Below are positions 16,421-25,343 of a stretch of 64,000 nucleotides of DNA, piece by piece. A model generated the notes under the pieces. That model was given only the letters and a program-made list of their open reading frames with translations. It searched no databases and had not been told where the DNA came from. Both the position numbers and the translations under genes were made by a program. Origin of the DNA: Autumnicola psychrophila (GTDB taxonomy: Bacteria; Bacteroidota; Bacteroidia; Flavobacteriales; Flavobacteriaceae); assembly GCF_031846645.1 (NCBI RefSeq), contig NZ_JAVRHN010000006.1, positions 1-64,000 on the forward strand, written 5' to 3'. The first letter of the stretch is position 1. Each line of letters starts with the position of its first letter.

Positions 16421-17350
16421 ATGATAAAATTAAACTTCCTTTTCGTACTGTTTTTAATGGTTGGAGCTTGTTCTGATGATGATGACAATAAATCTATTCC
16501 TGACGAAACTGTGGATCCACCGACAGCTTCCGGCGTGATTTATTTTAGGAGTTCTGTTAATTTTCAAAATTCCTATTCAAATTTAAAAACTGCACTTCGA
16601 GATAATGAAAATATAAGTGTTGTGCAGGAACTGAATCATTCCCAAAATGCGGCATCTGTAAATATGGATCTTGCCCCTACTCAAATCATTTTCTTCGGAA
16701 ACCCAAGATTGGGAACTCCCCTTATGCAGGAAGACCAGTTAGCAGGGCTTGATCTTCCACAGAGAGTATTGTTTTATGAAGAAGAAAGTGAAGTTTTTGC
16801 TTTATATAACAGCACTGATTATCTTGCTTCTCGTTACGAAGTGGCAGATGTTGAAAGTTTACCCAATATTGCTGAGGCACTTAATAACCTGGTTAGTAAT
16901 GCGGTTAATGCGGAAGCCAAAAAAAACGGTTCCCAGGAAGTAGAGTTACACGATGGAATTGTAAGTATTAACAGCAGTTTAAATTTTGAAACGACCTATA
17001 ATAATTTAAAATCCAGCATTGAATCTAATGAAAATTTAAGTATTGTTGCTGAACTGGATCATCAGGAAAATGCAGCAAGCGTAGAAATAGATCTTCGCCC
17101 TACAAAAGTGATAATGTTCGGCAATCCAAACCTGGGAACTCCTTTAATGCAATCTACTAGAAGTATTGCATTGGACTTACCGCAAAAAATGTTGGTTTGG
17201 GAAGGTGAAGATGGCACAGTAACCATTTCTTATAATTCTCCAGAATACCTCAAAAAAAGGCATCAAATGGAAGGAAATCAAGAGCAAATTGAGCAAATAT
17301 CCAATGCTTTGGAGATGCTTGCGAATTCTGCTGCAGGAATTGAAAATTAA
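16421..17350 (+). CDS. Surface lipoprotein with two DUF302 domains
   Basis: 309 residues with a lipobox (MVGAC, C17) directly followed by SDDDDN. An acidic run after the cysteine is the pattern of Bacteroidota lipoprotein export signals, so the protein is probably at the cell surface. Two DUF302 domains follow (about 37-165 and 177-300); each contains the hallmark FGNP.LGTPLMQ. The copies share the phrases ENISVV/ENLSIV and ELxHxxNAASV, so they arose by internal duplication. The function of DUF302 is unknown to me; it is frequent near sulfur and redox genes. A terminator follows after 28 nt. Confidence 0.8.
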   Translation: MIKLNFLFVLFLMVGACSDDDDNKSIPDETVDPPTASGVIYFRSSVNFQNSYSNLKTALRDNENISVVQELNHSQNAASVNMDLAPTQIIFFGNPRLGTPLMQEDQLAGLDLPQRVLFYEEESEVFALYNSTDYLASRYEVADVESLPNIAEALNNLVSNAVNAEAKKNGSQEVELHDGIVSINSSLNFETTYNNLKSSIESNENLSIVAELDHQENAASVEIDLRPTKVIMFGNPNLGTPLMQSTRSIALDLPQKMLVWEGEDGTVTISYNSPEYLKKRHQMEGNQEQIEQISNALEMLANSAAGIEN

Positions 17351-17378
17351 AATTTGCACTGGATATCATTAATTTAAA

Positions 17379-17407
17379 GGGGCTGTTTAAAGACAGTCTC
17401 TTTTTTT
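17379..17407 (+). terminator. Rho-independent terminator after the DUF302 gene
   Basis: GGGGCTGT (17379-17386) pairs with ACAGTCTC (17393-17400) with two G-U pairs, followed by seven T. Confidence 0.85.
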
Positions 17408-17415
17408 ATATAGTT

Positions 17416-18291
17416 ATGAAGAATAGTACAATCTGGCTAATCGTGGTTTTTGTTCTATTATGGAACTCTGGTTTCATAGGGGCTGAATACGGATTGCCTT
17501 ACACGGGGCCATTTACTTTGATTTTCTTGAGATATTTTGCAGTAACAGTAATACTATTTTTCTTCTTATTCACAAAAAAAAAATTAAAGTGGGTCGGTTT
17601 AAAAACTGCCTCTCAACATATGCTCATAGGATTTCTTGCCCATGGGGTATGGCTTACATGTGCATTATTAGCTCTGGACCAAAACGTCCCGGCAGGGATT
17701 GTGGCACTTTTAGTTGCTCTACAACCTATGGCAACTGGCGCTCTTTCCGGCTATGTTACCAAAGAAAAAATCAGTTTACACCAATGGTTGGGATTAATTA
17801 TAGGTTTTGTGGGGGTAGTATTAACTGTAGCCTTTCGTATAGATTTTAACCAATCAAGTTCTATATTTGGTTATCTTATTCCTCTGGGGTCTGTTATAGC
17901 AATTACTATTGCTACCTTAATGCAACGGAAAATGGAATTAGAAAATAAGAAAGAAAAATTACCTCTTGACCAGGTTTTATTTTACCAAAGTTTTGCGACG
18001 ATGCTTGTTTTGTTTTTACCTGCTCTTTATATAGAAGATTTTTCTGTTGAGTGGTTGCCGAATTTTACGCTAGTAATGATATGGCTGATTTTGGCTGTTT
18101 CCATTGGTGCTTATGTTGCAATGTGGCTATTGATTGAACGTTTAGACGCGACTCGTGTAGCAAGTTTATTCTACCTCGGCCCACCTGTAACAATGTTTAT
18201 GGCGTGGTTGGCCTTCGGCGATACTATTATGCTTACAGATATTATAGGGATCTCCATAGTTATTGTTGGAATTCTGTTTACCCAAAATTAA
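17416..18291 (+). CDS. EamA/DMT-family transporter
   Basis: 291 residues with about ten membrane helices in two EamA repeats, the normal size for drug/metabolite transporters. The first half carries LWNSGFIGAEYGL and the conserved R in FLRYFAV; the second half ends with the typical GDTIMLTDIIGISIVIVGI pattern. The substrate cannot be told. The gene begins nine bases after the terminator of the DUF302 gene, within the T-rich end, and no clear own promoter was found; its ATG is at 17416. Confidence 0.85.
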   Translation: MKNSTIWLIVVFVLLWNSGFIGAEYGLPYTGPFTLIFLRYFAVTVILFFFLFTKKKLKWVGLKTASQHMLIGFLAHGVWLTCALLALDQNVPAGIVALLVALQPMATGALSGYVTKEKISLHQWLGLIIGFVGVVLTVAFRIDFNQSSSIFGYLIPLGSVIAITIATLMQRKMELENKKEKLPLDQVLFYQSFATMLVLFLPALYIEDFSVEWLPNFTLVMIWLILAVSIGAYVAMWLLIERLDATRVASLFYLGPPVTMFMAWLAFGDTIMLTDIIGISIVIVGILFTQN

Positions 18292-18394
18292 ATTTCATGA
18301 ATTAGTAGTAAGGCAGTGAGGGAATCTTAATTGGGTAAGATGATATCTACCGTAATTTCCAAATCAGGTTCATAAAGTAATAAATGTTTCTCAA

Positions 18395-18840
18395 GACATT
18401 TCTATCCAAATTATATAATCTCCCATTACCAGCACAAACCATCCTAATCCCGTTAATAAACTTGTTAAGGTAATCTCCAACAAATATTCCCAGAATAAAT
18501 AGACCTATAATATTGAAGGAAATATCCAGTCAATTACAAGATTTTCAACATCACCAATAATTCAATAAGAAATTTTACCGCAATAATTAGAAGAGAAGTA
18601 GCAACAGCTTATTTAAATGTACTGTGCAAATCAGACAAGTGCAGGAATTATAGGGAACCACCACCGGCACCAACTATTCTTATGAGTATACTTACTACAG
18701 GGCCTTCGATAAAAATAAAAGGGTAATTATATTCGAATTTTGTCTCACGTACTTTTTCTTTTCATTATTTTTTAATCATGAAAATCGAGACCACGACCAT
18801 AATAATTTAAAAAAATCCATTCCAATGTCGATACCCAAAT
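18395..18840 (-). pseudogene. Degraded second TauE/SafE gene
   Basis: Minus-strand DNA here aligns by eye with the C-terminal half of the intact tauE at 15130-15600. Recognisable pieces are VVSILIRIVGAGGGS, NLVIDWIF, GIFVGDYLNKFING and GWFVLVMGDYII, spread over different frames with several stops. The N-terminal half is lost. It shows that the island once had two TauE copies. Confidence 0.8.
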
Positions 18841-18959
18841 CTAATCAGTTGTGACACATTGTTACGACAGGTAGCCCATTGAGGGGCTGGATGATGAGCT
18901 AAACCAGAACAGCAGGAAAATTTCAATTAGAAGTTTTTTATAAATCGGCAAATGTTTCG

Positions 18960-19235
18960 TTTCCTTATTCCATTGAAGCAGTTTTTCAGAAAGATAGCAG
19001 GTTTATAACTTTAAAAGACCGGGAGCTTCTCGCAGAGAGAATTCAGAATTCAAGAGATTCCAAATTCCTCATTACTCATGGTAGTTTCACAATGGAGGAA
19101 ACTTCGAAATATTTAGCGGATCGAAATTTGATAAAATAATAGTTCTCACAGGTTCATTTATTCCAGGTTCATTTACGAGCACCGTTGCTCCATTTAATTT
19201 GCTAAAAATCCATGTATTTTTTAATTTAATTTCTT
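18960..19235 (+). pseudogene. Asparaginase-domain gene fragment
   Basis: Plus-strand pieces VFQKDSRFITLKDRELLAER, FLITHGSFTMEETSKYLA and, after a one-base shift, IIVLTGSFIPGSFTS and APFNL match the core of type I-like asparaginase domains (HGTDTM and VLTGAM-type motifs). The start is lost and the rest ends in non-coding DNA, so it is a remnant. Confidence 0.7.
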
Positions 19236-19401
19236 TCCCATTAAAGGTTTTATTTAGATAAAGCTCTAAACTTTAGTTACTAATTCAAATGGGAAAAAAA
19301 TACCTTAAGGACATTATTATTTACAATAAATCTAGATTTATTTTAGCAATTATCTCTTTTCAGTAGCTCGCTCAAAACACTTAAATCAGGTAGCACGTTG
19401 G

Positions 19402-19848
19402 TCAATGCTCGTTCACATATTTCTTGAGGAACTGTTCCAGTTCCGGCACATCACATTCAAATCCCATATCTTCCGCTTGTTTTATTACCTCTTCCCCAGA
19501 CATGTCTTTATCACACCCGATATGCATCATCACAAGGGCACCAGAGCGCTTTCCGGATTTGCAATGAACCACAATCGGCTTGGGCAGGTTTTCAAGTTCC
19601 TGTCTAAAATTATCGACCAGTGCTTCTGATAACTTATCCTCGGATACTCCAATATGCCTGTATTCCAAATCATTATCCTTAGCCAGCGCTTCTTCTTTCT
19701 CTGGGGAAACATTTTGCTCTTCTTCATCGGTTTGCAAATTAATAACCGACTTAAAACCTTTTTCGGCAAAGCTTTTAAAGCTGTTTTCTTCAGGGTCAAA
19801 AGCCGCCACCGAAATTTCATCATTCACTTTCTTAATTTCCTTTTCCAT
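19402..19848 (-). CDS. Blh/DUF442-type phosphatase-like sulfurtransferase
   Basis: 148 residues of the beta-lactamase-hydrolase-like (DUF442/Blh) family, a dual-specificity-phosphatase fold. The signature loop is VVHCKSGKRSGA with C96 and R101 (C-x4-R, as in rhodanese). In other bacteria this domain is fused to, or next to, an ETHE1-like MBL domain and takes part in sulfide detoxification; here it lies 15 nt downstream of the MBL-rhodanese gene in one operon. It may accept persulfide sulfur or act as a phosphatase; the sequence does not decide. Confidence 0.8.
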   Translation of the reverse strand: MEKEIKKVNDEISVAAFDPEENSFKSFAEKGFKSVINLQTDEEEQNVSPEKEEALAKDNDLEYRHIGVSEDKLSEALVDNFRQELENLPKPIVVHCKSGKRSGALVMMHIGCDKDMSGEEVIKQAEDMGFECDVPELEQFLKKYVNEH

Positions 19849-19863
19849 AGTTTCTTACTTTTT

Positions 19864-21267
19864 TTAATTTTCTGTTTTACTTTCAATTGGCAAATCCGCA
19901 GCCTTCCATGCCTTAAAGCTGCCGGGAATGCTGTGAACATTTTTAAATCCTTTTATTTGTAAAAAGCTGGCAGCAATGCTGGCCCTATAGCCGCTGGCGC
20001 AATACACCGCAAGGTTTTGTCCTTTATCTAGCCTGCTGATCTTATTTGATAGTTCGCCAAGAAATATATGTGTGGCATCAGGGATATTTCCATTTTGCCA
20101 TTCCTTATTCTTACGTACATCCAATGGCTGATATTGCCCTTTGTTTTGACTGAGTTCATGTACACTGAGTTGGGGCAATTTTTTAATTGGTTTACCCGAT
20201 TCTTGCCAGGTACGCATGTTCCCTGCCAGATAGCCCTTAAAATTAGTATATCCAGTGCGCCACAGCAGAGTAACGACCCGCTCTAGATCCTTATCCTCGG
20301 GCAGGACCAGTAAAATAGGTGCGTTTGTATCTATCAACCAACCGGCCCAAACCGAGAGAATGGGTCGTTGTCCTATGTTAAGAGCACCTTCTATATGGCC
20401 GCCTCCAAAAGCCAACATATCCCGGGTATCTATAATGATCGTATCCTTGTTCTTCATTTCTTCCTCAAACTCATTTACACTTAAAGACCTTACGTGAGGC
20501 GTATGACCAAAGGTTTCTGGTCCCTCAACATTAAGTTTTTTCATCTTAGGATAATGGGTCGGTACGGGAGGCGCACTATCCTGAATGGCTTTTTTAAATT
20601 GTTCATAAGTGTCGATCTGCATGAATGGATTATGTTTCTTCTCGTATCCAATGGTGGTATTCATACGGTCACCTATGTCAGGACCGCAAGCCGAGCCTGC
20701 TGCATGGCACGGATAAACAATTACTTCATCCCCAAGCTTGCAGAAAAATTTCCGCATGGTGTTATAAAGGTCCTGGGTCAATTCATCAGTCTTCTCATCA
20801 CCCAATAAATCTGGTCGGCCTATAGAATCTACGAACAGTGAATCCCCGGTCATTATGCCCCAAGGTTCTCCTTCATCCTTATCGGATAATAAATAGGATA
20901 AATGTTCGGGTGTGTGACCAGGAGTATGCTTAGCTCTTATTTTGACTTGACTGAACTCGAACTCATCTCCTTCCCGAACAGGTTCATGTGCAAAATTATA
21001 TGCGGCATCACCTTCAACACTCACAAAAATTTTAGCGCTTCCCTTGCAACGGGTTTCCAGCTCACGTGCCCCGCTCATAAAATCTGCATGGATATGAGTT
21101 TCAAAAATATGAGTAATAGGTACACCATATTGCTGTGCTTTTTGGAGGTAAATATCGGCATCGGGACGAGGATCAATTACTGCTGCGCACCCTGCACTTT
21201 CATCACATATAAAATATGAAACTTGAGCAATACCTTCTGCTAATATGGGTTCAAATCTTAAAGCCAT
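19864..21267 (-). CDS. Second persulfide dioxygenase-like MBL protein with two rhodanese domains
   Basis: 467 residues with the same domain order as the protein at 780-2117: an MBL domain with HIHAD (H58, H60, D62), HTPGH, TGDSLF and YPCHAAG, then two rhodanese domains. The first rhodanese loop lacks cysteine (LLVLPEDKDL); the second has YCASGYRAS with C423. As in the first copy, F follows HIHAD, fitting a single metal site. The two proteins differ throughout, so they are old paralogues with perhaps different thiol substrates. The operon continues with the Blh gene. Confidence 0.85.
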   Translation of the reverse strand: MALRFEPILAEGIAQVSYFICDESAGCAAVIDPRPDADIYLQKAQQYGVPITHIFETHIHADFMSGARELETRCKGSAKIFVSVEGDAAYNFAHEPVREGDEFEFSQVKIRAKHTPGHTPEHLSYLLSDKDEGEPWGIMTGDSLFVDSIGRPDLLGDEKTDELTQDLYNTMRKFFCKLGDEVIVYPCHAAGSACGPDIGDRMNTTIGYEKKHNPFMQIDTYEQFKKAIQDSAPPVPTHYPKMKKLNVEGPETFGHTPHVRSLSVNEFEEEMKNKDTIIIDTRDMLAFGGGHIEGALNIGQRPILSVWAGWLIDTNAPILLVLPEDKDLERVVTLLWRTGYTNFKGYLAGNMRTWQESGKPIKKLPQLSVHELSQNKGQYQPLDVRKNKEWQNGNIPDATHIFLGELSNKISRLDKGQNLAVYCASGYRASIAASFLQIKGFKNVHSIPGSFKAWKAADLPIESKTEN

Positions 21268-21314
21268 AGGATATCTAAATTGGGAGTTTAGGATACCTAA
21301 AATAAGAGTTATTA

Positions 21315-21358
21315 CAAATAAATGAGGTTAAGAAAAAATCAAAAGTTACAGGTATAAC
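21315..21358 (-). promoter_or_regulatory. Weak GTAAC-type site and promoter before the second MBL-rhodanese gene
   Basis: The -7 box TTTATTTG (minus, plus 21315-21322) matches seven of eight positions. GTTAC-AGGT-ATAAC (21345-21358) has three mismatches in the ten arm positions, yet its centre is again exactly 36.5 nt from the last base of the box. Taken alone it would be unconvincing. Confidence 0.4.
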
Positions 21359-21580
21359 AAGAGTTTAACATACTCATACTTCTAAGTCTGATTTCCTACC
21401 TTATAAGTACTAATCAGAAAGAACAAAAGAGAGGAGTAAGGTTATCTTACATGTAAAAACCTGGAGATTTGAGCGATTTCCGAGTCACCGTGTGATGTGA
21501 TTTCGGTTTAAACAGTGCCATTTTGATCTCGGTTTCAAGTTATGGAAAGCAAAATAGATGGCCTTTTTTAATCAGCTTTT

Positions 21581-21680
21581 ATGAATAAAAATAATCAAAT
21601 TTATGGAGTGGACATCAGTAAAGATGTATTTGATGTTGTAGACTCCCAGAAAAACCATCCCTGTCAAAAATGACAAAATC
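21581..21680 (+). mobile_element. IS110-family transposase 5' remnant
   Basis: From ATG 21581 the frame reads MNKNNQIYGVDISKDVFDVV, the N-terminus of the IS110 DEDD transposase with the first catalytic aspartate in GVDISKD. It stops at a TGA after 31 codons; a shifted frame continues with VKNDKI. The rest of the transposase is missing. Confidence 0.75.
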
Positions 21681-21684
21681 CAGT

Positions 21685-22276
21685 CCTCTTTCTTCGGAAG
21701 CGTCTTTTATAAAAACATCTTTATCAATGCTTAATTTCGCCTGACTAGTAAAGGGCGAGCACACAGCCCTCAGGCTCGGTCAACATTTGTGGATTTGTGG
21801 CTACATTACAGAGGCATCCAAAAATGTCATTTTACTTATAGGTTTTTTAAAAGCTGTAAAAACTATGGATAAATTCAATAAAATCTACAACCCCCAGGGA
21901 TTTTCCGTTTGTAAAAAAGGGCTGTTGAAGCTGGTCTAGGAAGTGGTTGCCAGTTCCTTGCCGTCGATATTAAGCGGAGTGAACCTCACCTTGTATTTTC
22001 CTTCTATTTTATAGGTAAACGCCTCTGAACACATCCCGTGACCTACGAATAACTGGTCCAATCCACACATAACTTTTGAGATTGATCCATTTATTCCTTA
22101 ACAGAATGAACCTATTGGGAAGACGGAATGCTTTTGCTTTTTTTATGCATTTTGAAGCTTTTCCTAAAATTTTCTCTATATTCAGGCTCTTTAGGTAATT
22201 GTCTTTTTTTGGCAATTATCATCATGAGAATAGAGATCTAAAGCTGCCTTGAGAATCTAAAGCTCTGGCTTATGAA
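21685..22276. other. Degenerate region between the sulfur island and the xylan genes
   Basis: Fragments without a recognisable family. On the minus strand a 68-codon frame (22215-22009) and, in another frame just after it, YKVRFTPLNIDGKELATT ending at a TAG near 21937 look like pieces of one broken gene. No inverted repeats of a complete IS element were found. Confidence 0.4.
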
Positions 22277-22321
22277 GTGCATTTAATAATAATTTTTAGC
22301 TTTTCACTAATTTTAAAACAC

Positions 22322-25282
22322 ATGACGCTCCCTTATCAAAAAATTTCATTTTCAGGTTATTTACCGGTATTGTTTCTACTATTATGGTTTTCAAGATACG
22401 GTGAATGCAAAGCACAAACAGATCAATACAATGAGAGTTTAAATAGGGTTCATGTAATTTCTACAGAAGAATCTTTTCCTCCTTCGTCATTCTTAACGAC
22501 GAGTAAACGCACCGGAAAATTCGCCGTTGTTCAAGATGGTACGCCGAGTGATATCTTGGTTAGTAAGACAGATCATCCCGGGGTTTTGAGAATAGCCAAG
22601 CTTTTTCAAAATGATCTAAGCCGGGTATCAGGCAAAAAGGCAAAACTGCACAATGAACAAAAGCAGTTATCTGAAAATTTAATTATTGCAGGTACGGTCG
22701 GCAAAAATACAATAATAGATAATCTGGTTGCCTCCGGAAAAATTGATGTCTCTCAACTAGAAGAGGCATGGGAGAAATTCCTCATTATCCCTGTTGAAGC
22801 GCCATTTTCTGGTGTCGAAAATGCACTTGTTATAGCAGGTAGCGACAAAAGAGGAACAATTTTCGGGATGTTCGAGCTTTCTGAAAAAATGGGAGTCTCT
22901 CCTTGGTACTGGTGGGCTGATGCACCTGTAAAATCCCGCAAAAATATCTATGTGAAATCTGGAACTCACACCGCTGGTGAACCGAAAGTAAAGTACAGAG
23001 GCATTTTTATTAATGATGAAGATCCCGCTCTCTCAGATTGGGCACGGGAAAAGTTTGGTGGTCTTAATCATCAGTTTTACGGAAAGGTATTCGAGCTAAT
23101 CCTTAGAATGAAAGGAAACTATTTGTGGCCGGCGATGTGGGGCAAATCATTGTGGGATGATGATCCTTTAAGTGGACCTTTAGCTGATGAAATGGGGATA
23201 GTGCTCTCTACTTCTCATCACGAACCATTAATGCGCGCACACGTGGAATGGGATCGTTATGGCGAAGGAGAATGGAACTATGAAACCAATCCTGAAAAAC
23301 TCCGGGAGTTTTGGGAAGAAGGAATGGAACGAACAAAAGGACAGGAAAAGGTGGTAACCCTGGCTATGAGAGGAGATGGAGATGAAGCTATGGGTGAGGG
23401 TACCAATATTGAACTTCTTGAACAAATTGTAAAAGACCAACGAGAAATAATTGCTAAAATTACCGGTAAAGCTGCGGAAGAAACTCCACAGGTGTGGGCA
23501 TTGTATAAAGAGGTTCAGGATTATTATGATAAAGGAATGGAAGTTCCTGAAGATGTGACTCTCTTACTTTGCGATGACAACTGGGGGCATGTCCGTATAC
23601 TCCCCTCCCCTGATGCAGAGCCCAGAAAAGGAGGTTATGGAATGTATTATCACTTCGATTTTGTGGGTGGACCGAGAAGCTACAAATGGCTTAACACTGT
23701 ACAAATTGAAAGGGTATGGGAACAAATGCGGCTAACCTACGAACATGGAGTTGAGGAAATCTGGCTGGTAAATGTTGGAGACTTAAAACCGATGGATCTC
23801 CCTATTAATTTCTTTTTAGATTATGCCTGGAACCCTGACGCTATTACTTCAAAGAATCTTCCTGAGTATTACACCAGGTGGGCTAATGCTCAATTTGGTG
23901 GAAAATACGCTGAAGAAATTGGAGATGTTCTGGCTCGCTATACAAAATACAATGCCCGAAGAAAACCTGAATTACTGGAACCTGACACTTATAGTCTGAC
24001 AAGTTTTAATGAGGCCGATCGGGTGGTTGCAAATTATAACTCGCTACTGGAAAAAGCTAGGGAATTAATAGATAAGTTGCCAAAAGAGGCCCGTGATGCT
24101 TATTATCAGTTGGTCCTTTACCCTGTTGAAGCGAATGCCAACCTAAATGAAATGTATGTAGCGGCCGCTAAGAACAGACAATACCGTTTGCAGAACAGAG
24201 CTTCAACAAATTTTTATGCAGATAAGGTTAAGGAACTCTTCTTTAAAGATGCAGAACTTACGAAAGAACATAATGAATTTGCAGGTGGCAAATGGAACCA
24301 TATTATGAAACAGACACATATGGGATACACCAGTTGGAGCGATCCCGAAGTTAATAGAATGCCAGAGGTTTCTTATATTCAGGTTCCAAGCGCTTCGGGA
24401 TTAGGATATATGCTCGAAAGTGGTGTGAGATCTCGCTGGGGCAGCTTTGGAAGTAGAAGTTTTACTCCATTTGATCCTGTTAATGATCAGAATTACTATT
24501 TAGAAATTTATAATACAGGCACTGAACAGTTAAATTACACCGTAACACCTAAGAATAACTGGATAAAGCTTTCTTCTGAAAAAGGCGCTGTGCAATTCGA
24601 GGAAAAGGTTTATTTAAGTATCGACTGGAACAACGTACCCACCGATCAAAAGGAAGGTGAAATTGTTCTTTCTGAAGTAGGAGGTCGCGATTTCACCATT
24701 AAAATACCGTTGAACATGGATGTTCCGGATAAAGCCTCCGGTTTTATTGAAAATAAAGGAATTGTGAGTATTACTGCAGAAAACTTTCAGAATAAAAAGG
24801 AAACTGAAAGTATTTTGTGGGAAGTTATTCCAAACCTTGGTCGTACTGGCTCTGGTATCACATCAAAGCCTGTGACAACTGTCAGGCAGACGCCTGGAGA
24901 AAATAGTCCTTATCTTGAATATGAAGTATTCTTGCTGGAATCAGGTACTTATGATCTTGAGGCCTGGTTTTCGCCAACACTCAATTTCCAAAAAGGCGAA
25001 GGCTTGTTCTATGCATTCGCAATTGATGATGGTGAGCCTCAAATTATGAATCTTCATCAAAATGCAAAAGCAGCAGATTGGACCTATCCCGAGTGGTGGA
25101 ACAATGCCGTAACGGATAATATCATGAAACAAGCCATATTTCAAAAGGAACTGTCATCTGGTGAGCACACTATAAGATATTATTTAGTAGATCCCGGGCT
25201 GGTTCTTCAAAAAGTTATATTACGTAAAAAGGAAGTTACTGATAATACCTATTTAGGACCTCCTCAGTCCACAATGAATTAA
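22322..25282 (+). CDS. GH115 alpha-1,2-glucuronidase (xylan debranching)
   Basis: About 986 residues from the ATG at 22322; an upstream GTG at 22277 in the same frame would put 15 residues before the signal peptide and is less likely. The signal sequence ends near CKAQ. Signature stretches of the GH115 family include YRGIFINDEDPALSDW, RMKGNYLWPAMW, TSHHEPLMRA, LCDDNWGHVR, VGGPRSYKW and NVGDLKPMDLP. These enzymes remove (4-O-methyl)glucuronic acid from xylan. A C-terminal beta-rich region (about 700-986) contains Ig-like and accessory parts typical of the family. The next gene, 61 nt on, is an esterase, so the pair can strip two decorations of glucuronoxylan. Confidence 0.88.
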   Translation: MTLPYQKISFSGYLPVLFLLLWFSRYGECKAQTDQYNESLNRVHVISTEESFPPSSFLTTSKRTGKFAVVQDGTPSDILVSKTDHPGVLRIAKLFQNDLSRVSGKKAKLHNEQKQLSENLIIAGTVGKNTIIDNLVASGKIDVSQLEEAWEKFLIIPVEAPFSGVENALVIAGSDKRGTIFGMFELSEKMGVSPWYWWADAPVKSRKNIYVKSGTHTAGEPKVKYRGIFINDEDPALSDWAREKFGGLNHQFYGKVFELILRMKGNYLWPAMWGKSLWDDDPLSGPLADEMGIVLSTSHHEPLMRAHVEWDRYGEGEWNYETNPEKLREFWEEGMERTKGQEKVVTLAMRGDGDEAMGEGTNIELLEQIVKDQREIIAKITGKAAEETPQVWALYKEVQDYYDKGMEVPEDVTLLLCDDNWGHVRILPSPDAEPRKGGYGMYYHFDFVGGPRSYKWLNTVQIERVWEQMRLTYEHGVEEIWLVNVGDLKPMDLPINFFLDYAWNPDAITSKNLPEYYTRWANAQFGGKYAEEIGDVLARYTKYNARRKPELLEPDTYSLTSFNEADRVVANYNSLLEKARELIDKLPKEARDAYYQLVLYPVEANANLNEMYVAAAKNRQYRLQNRASTNFYADKVKELFFKDAELTKEHNEFAGGKWNHIMKQTHMGYTSWSDPEVNRMPEVSYIQVPSASGLGYMLESGVRSRWGSFGSRSFTPFDPVNDQNYYLEIYNTGTEQLNYTVTPKNNWIKLSSEKGAVQFEEKVYLSIDWNNVPTDQKEGEIVLSEVGGRDFTIKIPLNMDVPDKASGFIENKGIVSITAENFQNKKETESILWEVIPNLGRTGSGITSKPVTTVRQTPGENSPYLEYEVFLLESGTYDLEAWFSPTLNFQKGEGLFYAFAIDDGEPQIMNLHQNAKAADWTYPEWWNNAVTDNIMKQAIFQKELSSGEHTIRYYLVDPGLVLQKVILRKKEVTDNTYLGPPQSTMN

Positions 25283-25343
25283 TCCTAAACAGAATATTAG
25301 CTTTTCCAATCTTTGAGAAAAAAATTCAGAAAAAATAACAGCA

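Noticed and set aside
18858..18875. Another GTAAC-type operator (GTGAC-ACATT-GTTAC)
   Set aside because: The spacer is five bases, not four, and no promoter or intact gene follows.
22009..22215. 68-codon minus-strand frame as a gene
   Set aside because: No homology recognised, lies in a degenerate region and its likely continuation is in another frame.
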